Shown here in pieces: positions 1-7,667 of a stretch of 26,046 nt of DNA. A program made the position numbers and the translations under genes. Within the stretch, counting starts at the first letter, position 1; each line of letters begins with the position of its first letter. The notes beneath the pieces are model-generated. The model saw nothing but the letters and a program-made list of their open reading frames with translations. It did not search any database and had not been told where the DNA came from. Source of the stretch: Alphaproteobacteria bacterium (lineage in GTDB: Bacteria; Pseudomonadota; Alphaproteobacteria; Rhizobiales; Aestuariivirgaceae); the NCBI GenBank assembly GCA_020441605.1, contig JAGRLX010000065.1, positions 1 through 26,046 of the forward strand, in the 5' to 3' direction.

Positions 1-192
1 ACCGGCCACGGCTTCAAGATGGACCGATACGCCTGGAGCGATGAGGAGATGGAAGCCAAGATCACCGCCATGCTCTCTGACAAGAAGATAAAGGCGAGGC
101 TGAAGAAGACATCAAAGTCGATGCGGTCAAAGCATGGACCAACCAAGGCGGCCAAGGTGATCGACCGCCTGACCCGCCGGAGGCTTGCCTGA
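1..192 (+). CDS. C-terminal end of a glycosyltransferase-like protein (partial)
   Basis: An open frame runs from the first base to a TGA at 190-192, giving 63 residues; the start lies outside the window. The visible tail has a GHGF segment, then a W-S-D-E-E-M helix, a Lys/Arg-rich helix, and a G-P-T-K-A-A-K-V-I-D-R-L ending. This resembles the C-terminal helix of UGT/MGT-type family 1 glycosyltransferases, where a glycine-hydrophobic pair is followed by 'ml.d...r.rl...s..mr..G...AA..i..l'. The match is by eye on a short fragment, so the enzyme class is probable and the sugar and acceptor are unknown. Its stop overlaps the start of the first cupin gene by one base (TGATG), so the two are probably cotranscribed and translationally coupled. 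Confidence 0.6.
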   Translation, partial: TGHGFKMDRYAWSDEEMEAKITAMLSDKKIKARLKKTSKSMRSKHGPTKAAKVIDRLTRRRLA

Positions 193-557
193 TGCCTGTC
201 AGGCTCGAATCATCTGCCCCCCATCTCCAGGAACCTGCAACCTATCCGGGGCCGCTGAAGGATTGGGGTTATCAACCCAATCCGATCCACGGCCATTCCA
301 AAAACGACGGTGTGTTGCTGCACAAGGGCCCTGACAACCAGCCGGAGGTCGGCCTGTGGCAATGCACCCCTGGTACCTGGCCACTCGAAATCCCGCGCGA
401 TGAACTTTGCCATTTCGTGGCTGGCCGCGCCACCTACACCCACGAGTCAGGCGAAGTGATCGAGATTGTGCCCGGCACGGTGGTGCATTTCAAGGCTGGC
501 TGGAAGGGTATCTGTCAGGTACACGAAACCATGCGCAATGTTTACATGCTGGCCTGA
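192..557 (+). CDS. Cupin domain protein (DUF861/cupin_3 type), first of a tandem pair
   Basis: This 121-aa protein is a single small beta-barrel. It contains the cupin_3 pattern G-x-W-x-C-T-P-G-x-W near residue 53, then P-R-D-E-L-C-H-F-V-x-G near 70, and S-G-E-V-I-E-I-V-P-G-T-V near 86. The family includes the barrel of (S)-ureidoglycine aminohydrolase, but most stand-alone members have no known reaction. The Glu and His in 'DELCH' and the later acidic residues could bind a metal, which is inference. A GGAGG at 179-183 sits about 8 bases before the ATG and supports this start. The gene overlaps the preceding glycosyltransferase-like gene by one base and is followed five bases later by a paralogue of the same length, so all three look like one operon. 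Confidence 0.85.
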   Translation: MPVRLESSAPHLQEPATYPGPLKDWGYQPNPIHGHSKNDGVLLHKGPDNQPEVGLWQCTPGTWPLEIPRDELCHFVAGRATYTHESGEVIEIVPGTVVHFKAGWKGICQVHETMRNVYMLA

Positions 558-562
558 TTCCC

Positions 563-928
563 ATGACCTTGAATCTCGACTCCTCCGCCCCGCATCTGGT
601 TGACCCCGCGGCCTATTCCGGCCCGTTCAAGGACTGGGGCGTCATTCCTACCATGATCGAAGGGCAATCCCACACATCCGGTATCCTGTTGCACAAGGGG
701 CCGAACGGCGAAAGTGAGACCGGGATCTGGATCTGCACGCCGGGTTACTGGAATTGTCACGTAACGCGCGACGAGTTCTGTCACTTCCTGTTGGGCCGCT
801 GCACTTACACGCATGAATCGGGCGAGGTGATCGAGATCGTACCGGACACCGTGGCCTTTTTCCCGCAGGACTGGAAGGGAACCTGCCGGGTACATGAGAC
901 CATACGCAAGGTTTACATGATCCGCTGA
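563..928 (+). CDS. Cupin domain protein, second of a tandem pair
   Basis: This is a 121-aa paralogue of the preceding gene, alignable end to end without obvious gaps. Shared blocks include S-S-A-P-H-L near the N-terminus, L-L-H-K-G-P, T-R/P-R-D-E, T-Y-T-H-E-S-G-E-V-I-E-I-V-P and the W-K-G...V-H-E-T ending. The open frame extends upstream to 407, but that extension lies inside the first cupin gene in another frame. The ATG at 563 gives a protein starting exactly where its neighbour does, so I take it as the start. There is no good Shine-Dalgarno sequence, only five bases after the previous stop, which suggests translational coupling. Differences such as E-F-C-H-F-L-L-G against E-L-C-H-F-V-A-G show the copies have diverged. 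The function is unknown; a heterodimeric cupin is possible. Confidence 0.85.
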   Translation: MTLNLDSSAPHLVDPAAYSGPFKDWGVIPTMIEGQSHTSGILLHKGPNGESETGIWICTPGYWNCHVTRDEFCHFLLGRCTYTHESGEVIEIVPDTVAFFPQDWKGTCRVHETIRKVYMIR

Positions 929-944
929 GACCGTCGGGCAAATC

Positions 945-961
945 GGCCAGCTTCCGGCTGG
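945..961 (+). other. Weak hairpin downstream of the cupin genes
   Basis: CCAGC (947-951) and GCTGG (957-961) can pair around a five-base loop shortly after the second cupin stop. There is no T-tract, so this is at best a weak transcription end point. The rest of 929-1139 shows nothing recognisable except the FNR-type box described separately. Confidence 0.25.
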
Positions 962-1099
962 ATTGGCATCAAGGGAGTGGCCAAAGGGGCAAGCACTATC
1001 CTCGTTGCTCTGACCCGATTTCTAGCCTCAACCTTTCACGAGACAGGCGGAACCCTTACTCAATCAGCGAGATCGGCAACTGCATCAAAAGCTGGAAAT

Positions 1100-1113
1100 T
1101 TGATCTGAATCAA
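1100..1113 (+). promoter_or_regulatory. Perfect FNR/FixK (Anr-type) binding box
   Basis: The sequence TTGATCTGAATCAA is an exact match to TTGATnnnnATCAA, the site of the FNR/FnrL/FixK family of oxygen- and redox-responsive CRP-like activators. Its centre is at 1106.5. Class II activation at -41.5 would put transcription start near 1148. That falls after the upstream ATG candidate (1140) and before the one at 1173, so it helps to choose the hemerythrin start. No other gene nearby points away from this site. Activation rather than repression is inferred. Confidence 0.75.
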
Positions 1114-1172
1114 GGCCGAGCCAGCATCAGGCCTGAAAAATGGCCCGGCATTCATTGGGGCTAGATGGATCC

Positions 1173-1700
1173 ATGACGAAATCGATCGGAGAGCGCTCCG
1201 TCTTTGCTCGAAATCCGCTTGATGTCATTGCTCATGCCCACGCCTTGCAGGCGCAATTATGCGATGCATTGGAACGGATCGCGGACGGACTGCCCGACGA
1301 TGTTGACCGGCGGCTCTGCGTCCAAATCGCTGCGACACTGACATATGATCTCCCTCTGCATCATCATGACGAGGAAACGGCCCTGTTTCCGCTGCTCCGG
1401 CAAAGGGCATCGCGGGAAGACCAGATCGATGACATCCTCGATCACCTCACCTCTGAACATTCCGTCGACACCGACTTTGCCGGAGAGATTGCCGAGGCGC
1501 TTGAATTAATGGGGAGGGGCGAACCGGTCCCGAACCCCGAGATGATGGGCTATATGCTCCGGGGCTTCTTCGAGGGCTATCGCCGCCATATTCACTGGGA
1601 GAATACTCTGGTCATGCCGGTGGCCCGTCAAAAGTTGACCGAAAACGACCTTCTCGAACTGGCGGAAGCCATGGAGCGCCATCGCGCCCAGACGCTATAG
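1173..1700 (+). CDS. Hemerythrin-like HHE domain protein
   Basis: The 175-aa protein carries the ligands of a hemerythrin/HHE four-helix bundle that holds a non-haem di-iron centre. These are a His pair at 21/23, H-H-H-D-E-E at 63-68, H-x3-E-H at 91-96 and H-x-H-W-E at 139-143. Such proteins bind O2 or NO or take part in iron and redox sensing; the exact role cannot be read from sequence. An earlier ATG at 1140 would add 11 residues. I prefer 1173 because the FNR box upstream implies a transcript starting after 1140; neither start has a strong ribosome site. The stop overlaps the stop of the convergent copper ATPase gene within CTATAG. Control by an FNR/FixK regulator suggests expression at low oxygen, where NO or O2 handling by a di-iron protein would make sense. 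Confidence 0.85.
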   Translation: MTKSIGERSVFARNPLDVIAHAHALQAQLCDALERIADGLPDDVDRRLCVQIAATLTYDLPLHHHDEETALFPLLRQRASREDQIDDILDHLTSEHSVDTDFAGEIAEALELMGRGEPVPNPEMMGYMLRGFFEGYRRHIHWENTLVMPVARQKLTENDLLELAEAMERHRAQTL

Positions 1701-4058
1701 CCGCAGAAGCCGCAGTCTGAGGGCATTGCCTATCACGCTGACCGAGCTCAGTGACATGGCAGCGGCACCAATGATCGGCGACAGCAGTATGCCGAAGACG
1801 GGGTAGAGCACACCGGCCGCAATTGGCACGCCCGCTGCATTGTAGATGAAAGCGAAGAAGAGATTCTGTCGAATGTTGCGCATGGTCGCACGCGACAGGT
1901 TCCGGGCTTTCGCCAGCCCGGCGAGATCACCCCTCAGGAGGGTTATGCCGGCGCTTTCGATGGCGACATCAGCGCCCGTGCCCATCGCAATGCCGACATC
2001 TGCTGCAGCCAGCGCGGGGGCATCGTTCACGCCGTCGCCTGCCATGGCTACGACGCGCCCCTGCGCCTTCAGGCGGTTCACGATCTCGGCCTTCTGATCG
2101 GGAAGAATCTCGGCCTCTATCTCCGTGATGGCCAGTTTCTGGCCGATCGCCTGGGCGGTTGTCCGGTTGTCGCCGGTCAGCATGACGATTCGGAGGCCTG
2201 CGCTCCTCAGCTCGGCCAGCGCCTGGGGGGTCGACGCCTTCACCGGATCGGCAACGGCAATCATCCCCGCGAGTTTGCCGTTGACGGCGGCGAAAATCGC
2301 CGTTGCGCCCTGCCCGCGCAGGCGTTCCGCCGCAGCCTCCAACGCGCTGGTGTCAATCGATAGTTCGTTCAGGAAGCGGGCGTTGCCCAGCACCAGGCGC
2401 TTGCGTTCCACCATGCCGATGGCGCCCTTGCCGGTTGGCGAGTCGAACCCCAGGACCCGCGCCATGGAAAGGCCCCGGGCCTTGGCTTCGGCAACGATGG
2501 CCGCGGCGATGGGGTGTTCGCTGGCCTGTTCGACGCTCGCTGCAAGGCGCAGCACTTCCTGCGCGTCGTGCCCGTCCGCCGTTTCGATTGCGGTCACGGC
2601 GGGCTTTCCCTCGGTGAGGGTGCCGGTCTTGTCGACGACCAGCGTATCGATCCTTTCGAAGCGCTCCAGAGCTTCGGCATTCTTGACGAGGATACCAGCC
2701 TGCGCACCCCGTCCCACTCCCACCATGATCGACATCGGTGTCGCAAGGCCGAGTGCACAGGGGCAAGCAATGATCAGCACGGTGACGGCCGCCACCAGTC
2801 CGAACGCGAGGCGTGGTTCCGGACCCCAGAACGACCAGGCGGCGAAGGCCAAAGCGCTTGCCGCAACAACAAGGGGTACGAACCATCCAGCCACCCGGTC
2901 GGCGAGGCGCTGGATTGGCGCACGGCTGCGCTGCGCTTCTGCCACCATTTGCACGATTCGGGCCAGCATGGTCTCCCGGCCAACTTTCTCGGCTTTCATC
3001 AAGAATGAGCCCGAGGCATTGAGCGTGCCGCCGATGACTTTTGAGCCAGGTTCCTTGGTCACCGGAAGGGATTCGCCGGTCACCATCGACTCATCGATGG
3101 TGACGTGTCCCTCGGTGACAACGCCATCCACCGGGATCTTCTCGCCTGGGCGCACGCGCAGGATGTCTCCAGCCGCGATGGCGTCGATATCGGCATCGGC
3201 CTCATTGCCTTGGGCGTCGACACGGCGGGCGGTCTTCGGTGCAAGGCCAAGAAGCACCTTGATGGCACCGGATGTCTTGTCCCGGGCCCGAAGTTCGAGA
3301 ACCTGGCCGAGGAGCACCAGAACGGTGATGACCGCCGCCGCCTCGAAGTAGACCGCGACCGACCCATCGTGCTGGCGGAAGGCTGGCGGAAAGGCCTGAG
3401 GTGCAAATGTCGCGACGATTGAATAGAGATAGGCGACACCGGTGCCGATGGCGATCAGGGTGAACATGTTGAGATTGCGGGTCACCAACGACCGGTAGCC
3501 GCGGACGAAGAACGGCCAGCCCGCCCACAGGACGACGGGCGTGGCGAGCACGAACTGGATCATGTTTGACAGTCCCTGCGCGATCAGGCCATGCAGCCCG
3601 AAGATGTGGCTGCCCATTTCCAGCAGGAACACCGGCACTGTGATTGCCAGGCCAATCCAGAAGCGGCGGGTCATGTCGATCAGTTCGTTATTGGGACCTG
3701 AATCAGCAGTGGCAACCTTCGGCTCGAGTGCCATGCCACAGATTGGGCATGTTCCGGGTCCGATCTGCTCGATTTCGGGATCCATGGGGCAGGTGTAGAT
3801 GGTGCCTTCGGGAATTGCATCCAGGGCCGCTTTCGCGGCCTCCGGGTCGAGGTAGCGGGCGGGATCGGCGGCGAATTTCGTCTTGCAGTTCGCAGCACAG
3901 AAATAATAGGTCTTGCCGCCGTGCACATGGGTCCACTTGGCGGCGTGCGGATCGACGCTCATGCCGCAGACCGGATCGATCGCCATGAATGTTGCGTCAG
4001 CGGGCCTTGCTTCTGCGCCGCCGTGCTCATGATCGCCATTCGTATGATTATGGGCCAT
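1695..4058 (-). CDS. copA: P1B-1 type Cu(I)-exporting ATPase with YHS and HMBD domains
   Basis: This 787-aa P-type ATPase moves Cu(I) out of the cytoplasm. Instead of CxxC HMA repeats it has a His-rich N-terminus, a YHS domain (I-D-P-V-C-G-M at 27-33 and Y-F-C-A-A-N-C near 52-58) and a heavy-metal-binding domain (Y-T-C-P-M-D-P-E near 88-95, then [10 protein letters not shown] at 104-113). Catalytic parts follow: T-G-E-S at 327-330, C-P-C at 432-434, phosphorylated D476 in D-K-T-G-T, an S-E-H-P segment and G-D-G-V-N-D-A-P. The YN pair in the next-to-last membrane helix and M-S-L-S-S in the last fit Cu(I) specificity. The frame extends upstream, but the ATG at 4058 has GGAGA about eight bases before it and lies below a MerR-type promoter. 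The adjacent CueR/HmrR gene makes copper-induced expression very likely. Confidence 0.96.
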   Translation of the reverse strand: MAHNHTNGDHEHGGAEARPADATFMAIDPVCGMSVDPHAAKWTHVHGGKTYYFCAANCKTKFAADPARYLDPEAAKAALDAIPEGTIYTCPMDPEIEQIGPGTCPICGMALEPKVATADSGPNNELIDMTRRFWIGLAITVPVFLLEMGSHIFGLHGLIAQGLSNMIQFVLATPVVLWAGWPFFVRGYRSLVTRNLNMFTLIAIGTGVAYLYSIVATFAPQAFPPAFRQHDGSVAVYFEAAAVITVLVLLGQVLELRARDKTSGAIKVLLGLAPKTARRVDAQGNEADADIDAIAAGDILRVRPGEKIPVDGVVTEGHVTIDESMVTGESLPVTKEPGSKVIGGTLNASGSFLMKAEKVGRETMLARIVQMVAEAQRSRAPIQRLADRVAGWFVPLVVAASALAFAAWSFWGPEPRLAFGLVAAVTVLIIACPCALGLATPMSIMVGVGRGAQAGILVKNAEALERFERIDTLVVDKTGTLTEGKPAVTAIETADGHDAQEVLRLAASVEQASEHPIAAAIVAEAKARGLSMARVLGFDSPTGKGAIGMVERKRLVLGNARFLNELSIDTSALEAAAERLRGQGATAIFAAVNGKLAGMIAVADPVKASTPQALAELRSAGLRIVMLTGDNRTTAQAIGQKLAITEIEAEILPDQKAEIVNRLKAQGRVVAMAGDGVNDAPALAAADVGIAMGTGADVAIESAGITLLRGDLAGLAKARNLSRATMRNIRQNLFFAFIYNAAGVPIAAGVLYPVFGILLSPIIGAAAMSLSSVSVIGNALRLRLLRL

Positions 4059-4098
4059 CGCAGTGTCTCCTTGCGGTGCTCTACGGATGATGGCAGTT

Positions 4099-4129
4099 TG
4101 TATAGACCTTCCAATCATGGTAAGGTCAA
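4099..4129 (-). promoter_or_regulatory. MerR-family (CueR-type) promoter and operator for the copper ATPase gene
   Basis: On the minus strand a -35 TTGACC (4129-4124) and a -10 TATACA (4104-4099) are separated by exactly 19 bp (4123-4105). This overlong spacing is the hallmark of promoters remodelled by MerR-family activators. The spacer and its edges carry the dyad GACCTT (4105-4110) / AAGGTC (4122-4127), matching the ACCTTCC...GGnAAGGT operator of CueR/HmrR. The predicted transcript starts near 4092 and leaves a leader of about 34 bases before the ATPase ATG. Confidence 0.92.
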
Positions 4130-4139
4130 GGTGAAAGTC

Positions 4140-4541
4140 ATGAATATCGGTCAGGCTGCGGCAGCCTCCGGCGTTTCGGCCAAGATGGTGCGTTATTATG
4201 AAAGTGTTGGTCTGCTGCCTGAGGCCCGGCGCACGGCCTCGGGCTATCGCGCGTACGATGAACGCGACGTGCACCGCCTGCGTTTCGTGAGGCGGGCCCG
4301 TGATTTTGGATTTGAGATGGAGGAAATTCGCGCCTTGCTGGCCCTGTGGCAGGACCGGTCGAGACCCAGCAAGGAGGTGAAGAGCATCGCGCTTGCACAT
4401 GTGGCACAACTCGATGCCAAGATTCGTCACCTTACCGAACTGCGCGACACACTCAGCCATCTTGCCCATTGCTGTCAGGGCAACGCGCGTCCCGACTGCC
4501 CGATCCTTGCGGACCTGGGGCAAGGCGTCGAGGCAGGCTGA
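4140..4541 (+). CDS. cueR: CueR/HmrR family copper-responsive MerR regulator
   Basis: This 133-aa MerR-family regulator has an N-terminal winged helix (N-I-G-Q-A-A at 2-7, M-V-R-Y-Y-E at 16-21, G-L-L-P at 24-27, R-A-Y near 37), a long dimerisation helix (about 80-108) and a metal loop with C112 and C120 in C-x7-C (R-P-D-C-P-I-L). Both cysteines and Ser77 fall at the positions known in E. coli CueR, which senses Cu(I), Ag(I) and Au(I). The start at ATG 4140 has AAGGTG just upstream; an in-frame GTG at 4131 would add three residues. The gene diverges from the copper ATPase and its operator lies between them, so it probably activates that gene and limits its own expression. The downstream permease gene is convergent, 20 bp away. 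Confidence 0.95.
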   Translation: MNIGQAAAASGVSAKMVRYYESVGLLPEARRTASGYRAYDERDVHRLRFVRRARDFGFEMEEIRALLALWQDRSRPSKEVKSIALAHVAQLDAKIRHLTELRDTLSHLAHCCQGNARPDCPILADLGQGVEAG

Positions 4542-4561
4542 CTGCCCGCCTGCAGTTACCG

Positions 4562-5440
4562 CTAGGCCGCTGCCAGGCTTCCCGAGCGCTCGGCCAACTT
4601 GGCGCGCTCCTTGGCGCGTTCGGCTGCGGCTTCTTCCCTGCGCTTCAGGATTTCGTAGGTGATGGCCCCGGCCAGCGAAATGCCGATGATGATCACCGCC
4701 AGTGCCGAGAGTGCCGGTGTTGTGCCCTGGCGGACCTGCCCTGCGAGGACCGTCACCAGGGTCTTGTCGGCGAGAATGGCGAAAGTCGTAGTGTTGTAGT
4801 TCTCGAAGGACGAGAGGAAGGCGATCACCCCCGCCGAGACCAGTGCAGGTTTAAGGAAAGGCAGCAGGATGTGCCAGAAGACCTGGGGATATGAGGCACC
4901 CAGATCGAGGGCCGCTTCCTCCTGGGCCCGATCGAAGCGTTGCAGGCGGGCCATGATGATCAGCAGGCAATAGGCGGCGATGAAACTGGTTTGACCAAAG
5001 ATCGCCAGCACGATGCCCTTGTAGAACACGGCCTTGGTCACATCGGTGATTGCCAGGAAGTCTTTCCAGAAGATCACCGTCGAGATGCCGATAATGACGC
5101 CTGGCGTCAGCACCGGTGAAACCGTCACCAGATAAAAGAGCCCCCGCGCCCGATAGTAGATCTGGCTCATGATGATCGAGGCGGCCAGACCTACCGGCAC
5201 CGCGATGCACACGACACCGATACCGATGATGATGGAGTTCCAAAGGCCCTGCATCATGTTGCGGTCGTTCCACAGCTTGACGAACCAGTCGAGGGTAAAG
5301 CCCTCGAATGGCCAGGCCTGCGGATAGTTCGGCGTATTGAACGCCGTCATGCTCATCAGGATCAGCGGTCCGAACAGATAGAGGAAGAACAGGAGGATGT
5401 AGAAGCCGATCATCCCTCTCATCACGGTGTTCGATTTCAT
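4562..5440 (-). CDS. potC: Polyamine-type ABC transporter permease (PotC-like)
   Basis: The 292-aa inner-membrane protein has an N-terminal signal-anchor helix, about six hydrophobic segments and the permease EAA loop (E-E-A-A-L-D-L-G-A followed by I-L-L-P, around residues 190-215), which docks to the ATPase. It ends in a charged tail rich in Ala, Glu, Lys and Arg ([10 protein letters not shown]). The ATG at 5440 is preceded by GGGGAGA and overlaps the stop of the upstream permease gene by four bases (ATGA), so the subunits are translationally coupled. The order binding protein, ATPase, PotB-like, PotC-like is the usual one for spermidine/putrescine-type importers. The actual substrate could be another cationic or amino-acid-like solute. 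Confidence 0.9.
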   Translation of the reverse strand: MKSNTVMRGMIGFYILLFFLYLFGPLILMSMTAFNTPNYPQAWPFEGFTLDWFVKLWNDRNMMQGLWNSIIIGIGVVCIAVPVGLAASIIMSQIYYRARGLFYLVTVSPVLTPGVIIGISTVIFWKDFLAITDVTKAVFYKGIVLAIFGQTSFIAAYCLLIIMARLQRFDRAQEEAALDLGASYPQVFWHILLPFLKPALVSAGVIAFLSSFENYNTTTFAILADKTLVTVLAGQVRQGTTPALSALAVIIIGISLAGAITYEILKRREEAAAERAKERAKLAERSGSLAAA

Positions 5441-6441
5441 CGGATGGTCTCCCCAAGCGATACCTTGAAGAGCTTCAGCATCAGCATCACGAAGGCGATG
5501 CAGGCCGCCAGCAGGATGAAGGCATAGGCCGCGCCCCTGGGCCAGTTGAAGGCCTGGAAGAAGAAATTGTAGATGACCGACGTAAACCACAGGGTGCGCG
5601 GCCCGCCGAGGAATTGCGGGGCGGCGAGCGAACCGGCCGAGAGCATGAAGACCATCGTGCAGCCCGATGCGATGCCAGGCTTGGCGTGGGGGACCACCAC
5701 GTCGCGGTGGATCTTCCACCATGGCGCGCCGAGATCTCGCGCGGCCTCCACCTGGTTCTTGTCGAGACTCTCTATGGCATTGTAGAGCGGAAAGATCATC
5801 ACCAGCAGGTAGGCATAGGATAGGCCGACATAGAGGCCGGTGTTATTGCCGAGGAAGTCGATCGGTCCGTCGATGATGCCGGTTGCCATCAGGGTCTGGT
5901 TGATGACGCCCTTCGAGGCAAGAAGCAGGCGCAGCGCGAAGGCACGCAGGATTTCGTTGACCCAATAGGGCACGATCAGCGCCAGCATCAACATGCGGAC
6001 CTTCTGCGCCGTGCCCGACTGCGCCATGTAATAGGCGAGCGGATAGCAGATCGCGAAATTCAATGCCGTGACCGCCGCGGACGCGAGAATGGTGAACACA
6101 AACGCGCCGATATGGGTCGCGTTCACCTGGTCGTCGACAGGATTGATGAAGAACGACTTGTATTGCTCGATGGTCCAATAGTCCTTAGGTCCGCCGCGAT
6201 CGAGCGGAGGCAGCCGTGGATGGAAGCTCTCGACCACCATGTAGAGATAAGGGAGCGTCACCAGGAAGATCGTCCAGAAGGCGACGAGGAGAATGAAGAC
6301 CATGCCCAGCGCAGTGCCATTGCGCTCGAAGAACCCCTTGTGGGTGGGATCATGGGCGAGCGAAGCCTCGCGCCGCGCCATCAGCCAGAAGATCGCGACA
6401 ACGATCACCGGAACCAGGAAGACGAGGAAGCGGCTAGTCAC
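5437..6441 (-). CDS. potB: Polyamine-type ABC transporter permease (PotB-like)
   Basis: This 334-aa membrane protein has six to eight hydrophobic segments and the EAA loop E-A-A-R-D-L-G-A-P-W with V-V-P following. It forms the transmembrane channel with the PotC-like protein. I choose the GTG at 6441 as the start: an A-A-G-G-A-A-A-G sequence lies about ten bases upstream, the GTG overlaps the ATPase stop by eight bases, and the protein then begins directly with a membrane helix. The upstream ATG at 6486 would place 15 non-hydrophobic residues inside the ATPase gene. Compared with E. coli PotB, there is an extra N-terminal membrane segment and a charged stretch before the canonical first helix (near residues 25-40). 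Related permeases also have this extension, so it is probably normal for this subfamily. Confidence 0.88.
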   Translation of the reverse strand: MTSRFLVFLVPVIVVAIFWLMARREASLAHDPTHKGFFERNGTALGMVFILLVAFWTIFLVTLPYLYMVVESFHPRLPPLDRGGPKDYWTIEQYKSFFINPVDDQVNATHIGAFVFTILASAAVTALNFAICYPLAYYMAQSGTAQKVRMLMLALIVPYWVNEILRAFALRLLLASKGVINQTLMATGIIDGPIDFLGNNTGLYVGLSYAYLLVMIFPLYNAIESLDKNQVEAARDLGAPWWKIHRDVVVPHAKPGIASGCTMVFMLSAGSLAAPQFLGGPRTLWFTSVIYNFFFQAFNWPRGAAYAFILLAACIAFVMLMLKLFKVSLGETIR

Positions 6442-7519
6442 GGGCCATCTTTCCTTCTGGCAAGACGATGCCGGCCTCGGGGGCATAGGACACCGTCACG
6501 TTCTCACCCCGCGCCGGCATCCTGTCCACGCCATGCCGGCCGACCGTCATGGTGATATCCTTGTCGCTGCGGGTCTTGAGGAAGACATGAGTCATGTTGC
6601 CTTCGAACGCAACACTCGCGACTTTGGATTCGAGTGTGGCATCCGCAGCGCCCGCGCCGAAGATCATCGCTTCGGGCCGGACGAACAGGATGGCGCTTTC
6701 GCCGGCCTTCAAGGCTTTCGGATTGCTGCCGCGCAGATTGCCAAAGGGTGTACCGACAACCGCGCCGGATGAATCTGCGCTCACCACCTTGCCGGAAAAG
6801 GCATTGTTCTCGCCCACGAACGAGGCGACAAAGGCCGTATCCGGTTGGTCATAGACAGATCGCCCATCGGCGATCTGCTGGATGACCCCATCGCTCATCA
6901 CGGCAATACGGTCGGACATGGTGAGCGCCTCGCCCTGATCGTGGGTGATGTAGATGAAAGTGATGCCCACTTGCTGCTGGATGGCGCGCAACTCATTGCG
7001 CATGTGTTGGCGCAGCTTGAGGTCAAGGGCCGAAAGCGGCTCGTCGAGCAGCAGAACTTTGGGCTGGACGGCAAGCGCGCGGGCGATCGCGACACGCTGC
7101 TTCTGGCCGCCTGAAAGCTCGCTCACAAGCTTCTGGCCCTGACCGGGCAAAGCGATGAGGTCGAGCAGTTCGCCGGCCTTCTTCATCCGCTCGGCCTTTG
7201 CCACGCCGCGCACCCGCAGGCCATAGGTGATGTTGTCGGCGACCGTCATGAGAGGAAAGAGTGCGAGGTTCTGGAAGATCAGTGCCGTCGGCCGTTTGTT
7301 GGCACCAATCCCGGCCATGTCCTGGCCGCCGATGCGGACCGCGCCCTCCGAGGGATCGAGAAAGCCTGAAACAGTCCTCAGGATCGTGGTCTTACCGCAC
7401 CCCGAAGGCCCAAGAAAGGAGAAGAATTCGCCACTCTTGATGTCGAGCGTGGCGTCGTCCACCGCTGTGAACTGTCCAAATCTTACGGTAACGTGATCGA
7501 GCTCGACGCCGGCGCTCAT
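6434..7519 (-). CDS. potA: Polyamine-type ABC transporter ATP-binding protein (PotA-like)
   Basis: The 361-aa ATPase has Walker A G-P-S-G-C-G-K-T (37-44), the Q-loop at Q83, the signature L-S-G-G-Q (135-139), Walker B V-L-L-L-D-E (155-160) and the switch region I-T-H-D-Q. A C-terminal TOBE domain (about 275-350) contains V-R-P-E-A-M, typical of the spermidine/putrescine and iron/maltose importer branch. It powers import through the two permeases encoded directly downstream. The ATG at 7519 has AAGGAAG upstream. A terminator hairpin lies between the binding-protein gene and this gene, so its expression depends on read-through or on a weak promoter in the gap. Confidence 0.92.
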   Translation of the reverse strand: MSAGVELDHVTVRFGQFTAVDDATLDIKSGEFFSFLGPSGCGKTTILRTVSGFLDPSEGAVRIGGQDMAGIGANKRPTALIFQNLALFPLMTVADNITYGLRVRGVAKAERMKKAGELLDLIALPGQGQKLVSELSGGQKQRVAIARALAVQPKVLLLDEPLSALDLKLRQHMRNELRAIQQQVGITFIYITHDQGEALTMSDRIAVMSDGVIQQIADGRSVYDQPDTAFVASFVGENNAFSGKVVSADSSGAVVGTPFGNLRGSNPKALKAGESAILFVRPEAMIFGAGAADATLESKVASVAFEGNMTHVFLKTRSDKDITMTVGRHGVDRMPARGENVTVSYAPEAGIVLPEGKMARD

Positions 7520-7544
7520 ACGCTTCCTTGCCCCCAGACTTACT

Positions 7545-7580
7545 ATTGTATTTTTGATAAGTTTCTACCTAACCGCCGGA
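7545..7580 (-). promoter_or_regulatory. Possible internal promoter before the transporter ATPase gene
   Basis: The gap between the binding-protein and ATPase genes has an AT-rich patch unusual for this window. On the minus strand it holds TACAAT (7550-7545), one base from a consensus -10, but no convincing -35 at 17 bp. It could start separate transcription of the ATPase and permease genes below the terminator. Confidence 0.3.
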
Positions 7581-7616
7581 GAGATCAAGTAGGACCAACA
7601 CCATTCTAAAAATGAA

Positions 7617-7640
7617 CCAGCCCCGGATGACCGGGGCTGG
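7617..7640 (-). terminator. Rho-independent-type terminator after the binding-protein gene
   Basis: CCAGCCCCGG (7617-7626) and CCGGGGCTGG (7631-7640) form a perfect 10-bp stem with a four-base loop. Read on the minus strand the stem is followed by TTCATTTTT, a partial T-run. It lies 27 bp after the binding-protein stop and before the ATPase gene. Such an intra-operon terminator is a common way to make far more binding protein than membrane components. Confidence 0.8.
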
Positions 7641-7667
7641 CTGTCTGGATGGCGATGTTCAGCCGGC

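Noticed and set aside
2125..3351. A long plus-strand frame (408 codons) opposite the copper ATPase gene.
   Set aside because: It is antisense to a gene with all P-type ATPase motifs. Its composition (Ala, Arg, Ser, Pro) is what GC-rich third positions produce, and no domain is visible.
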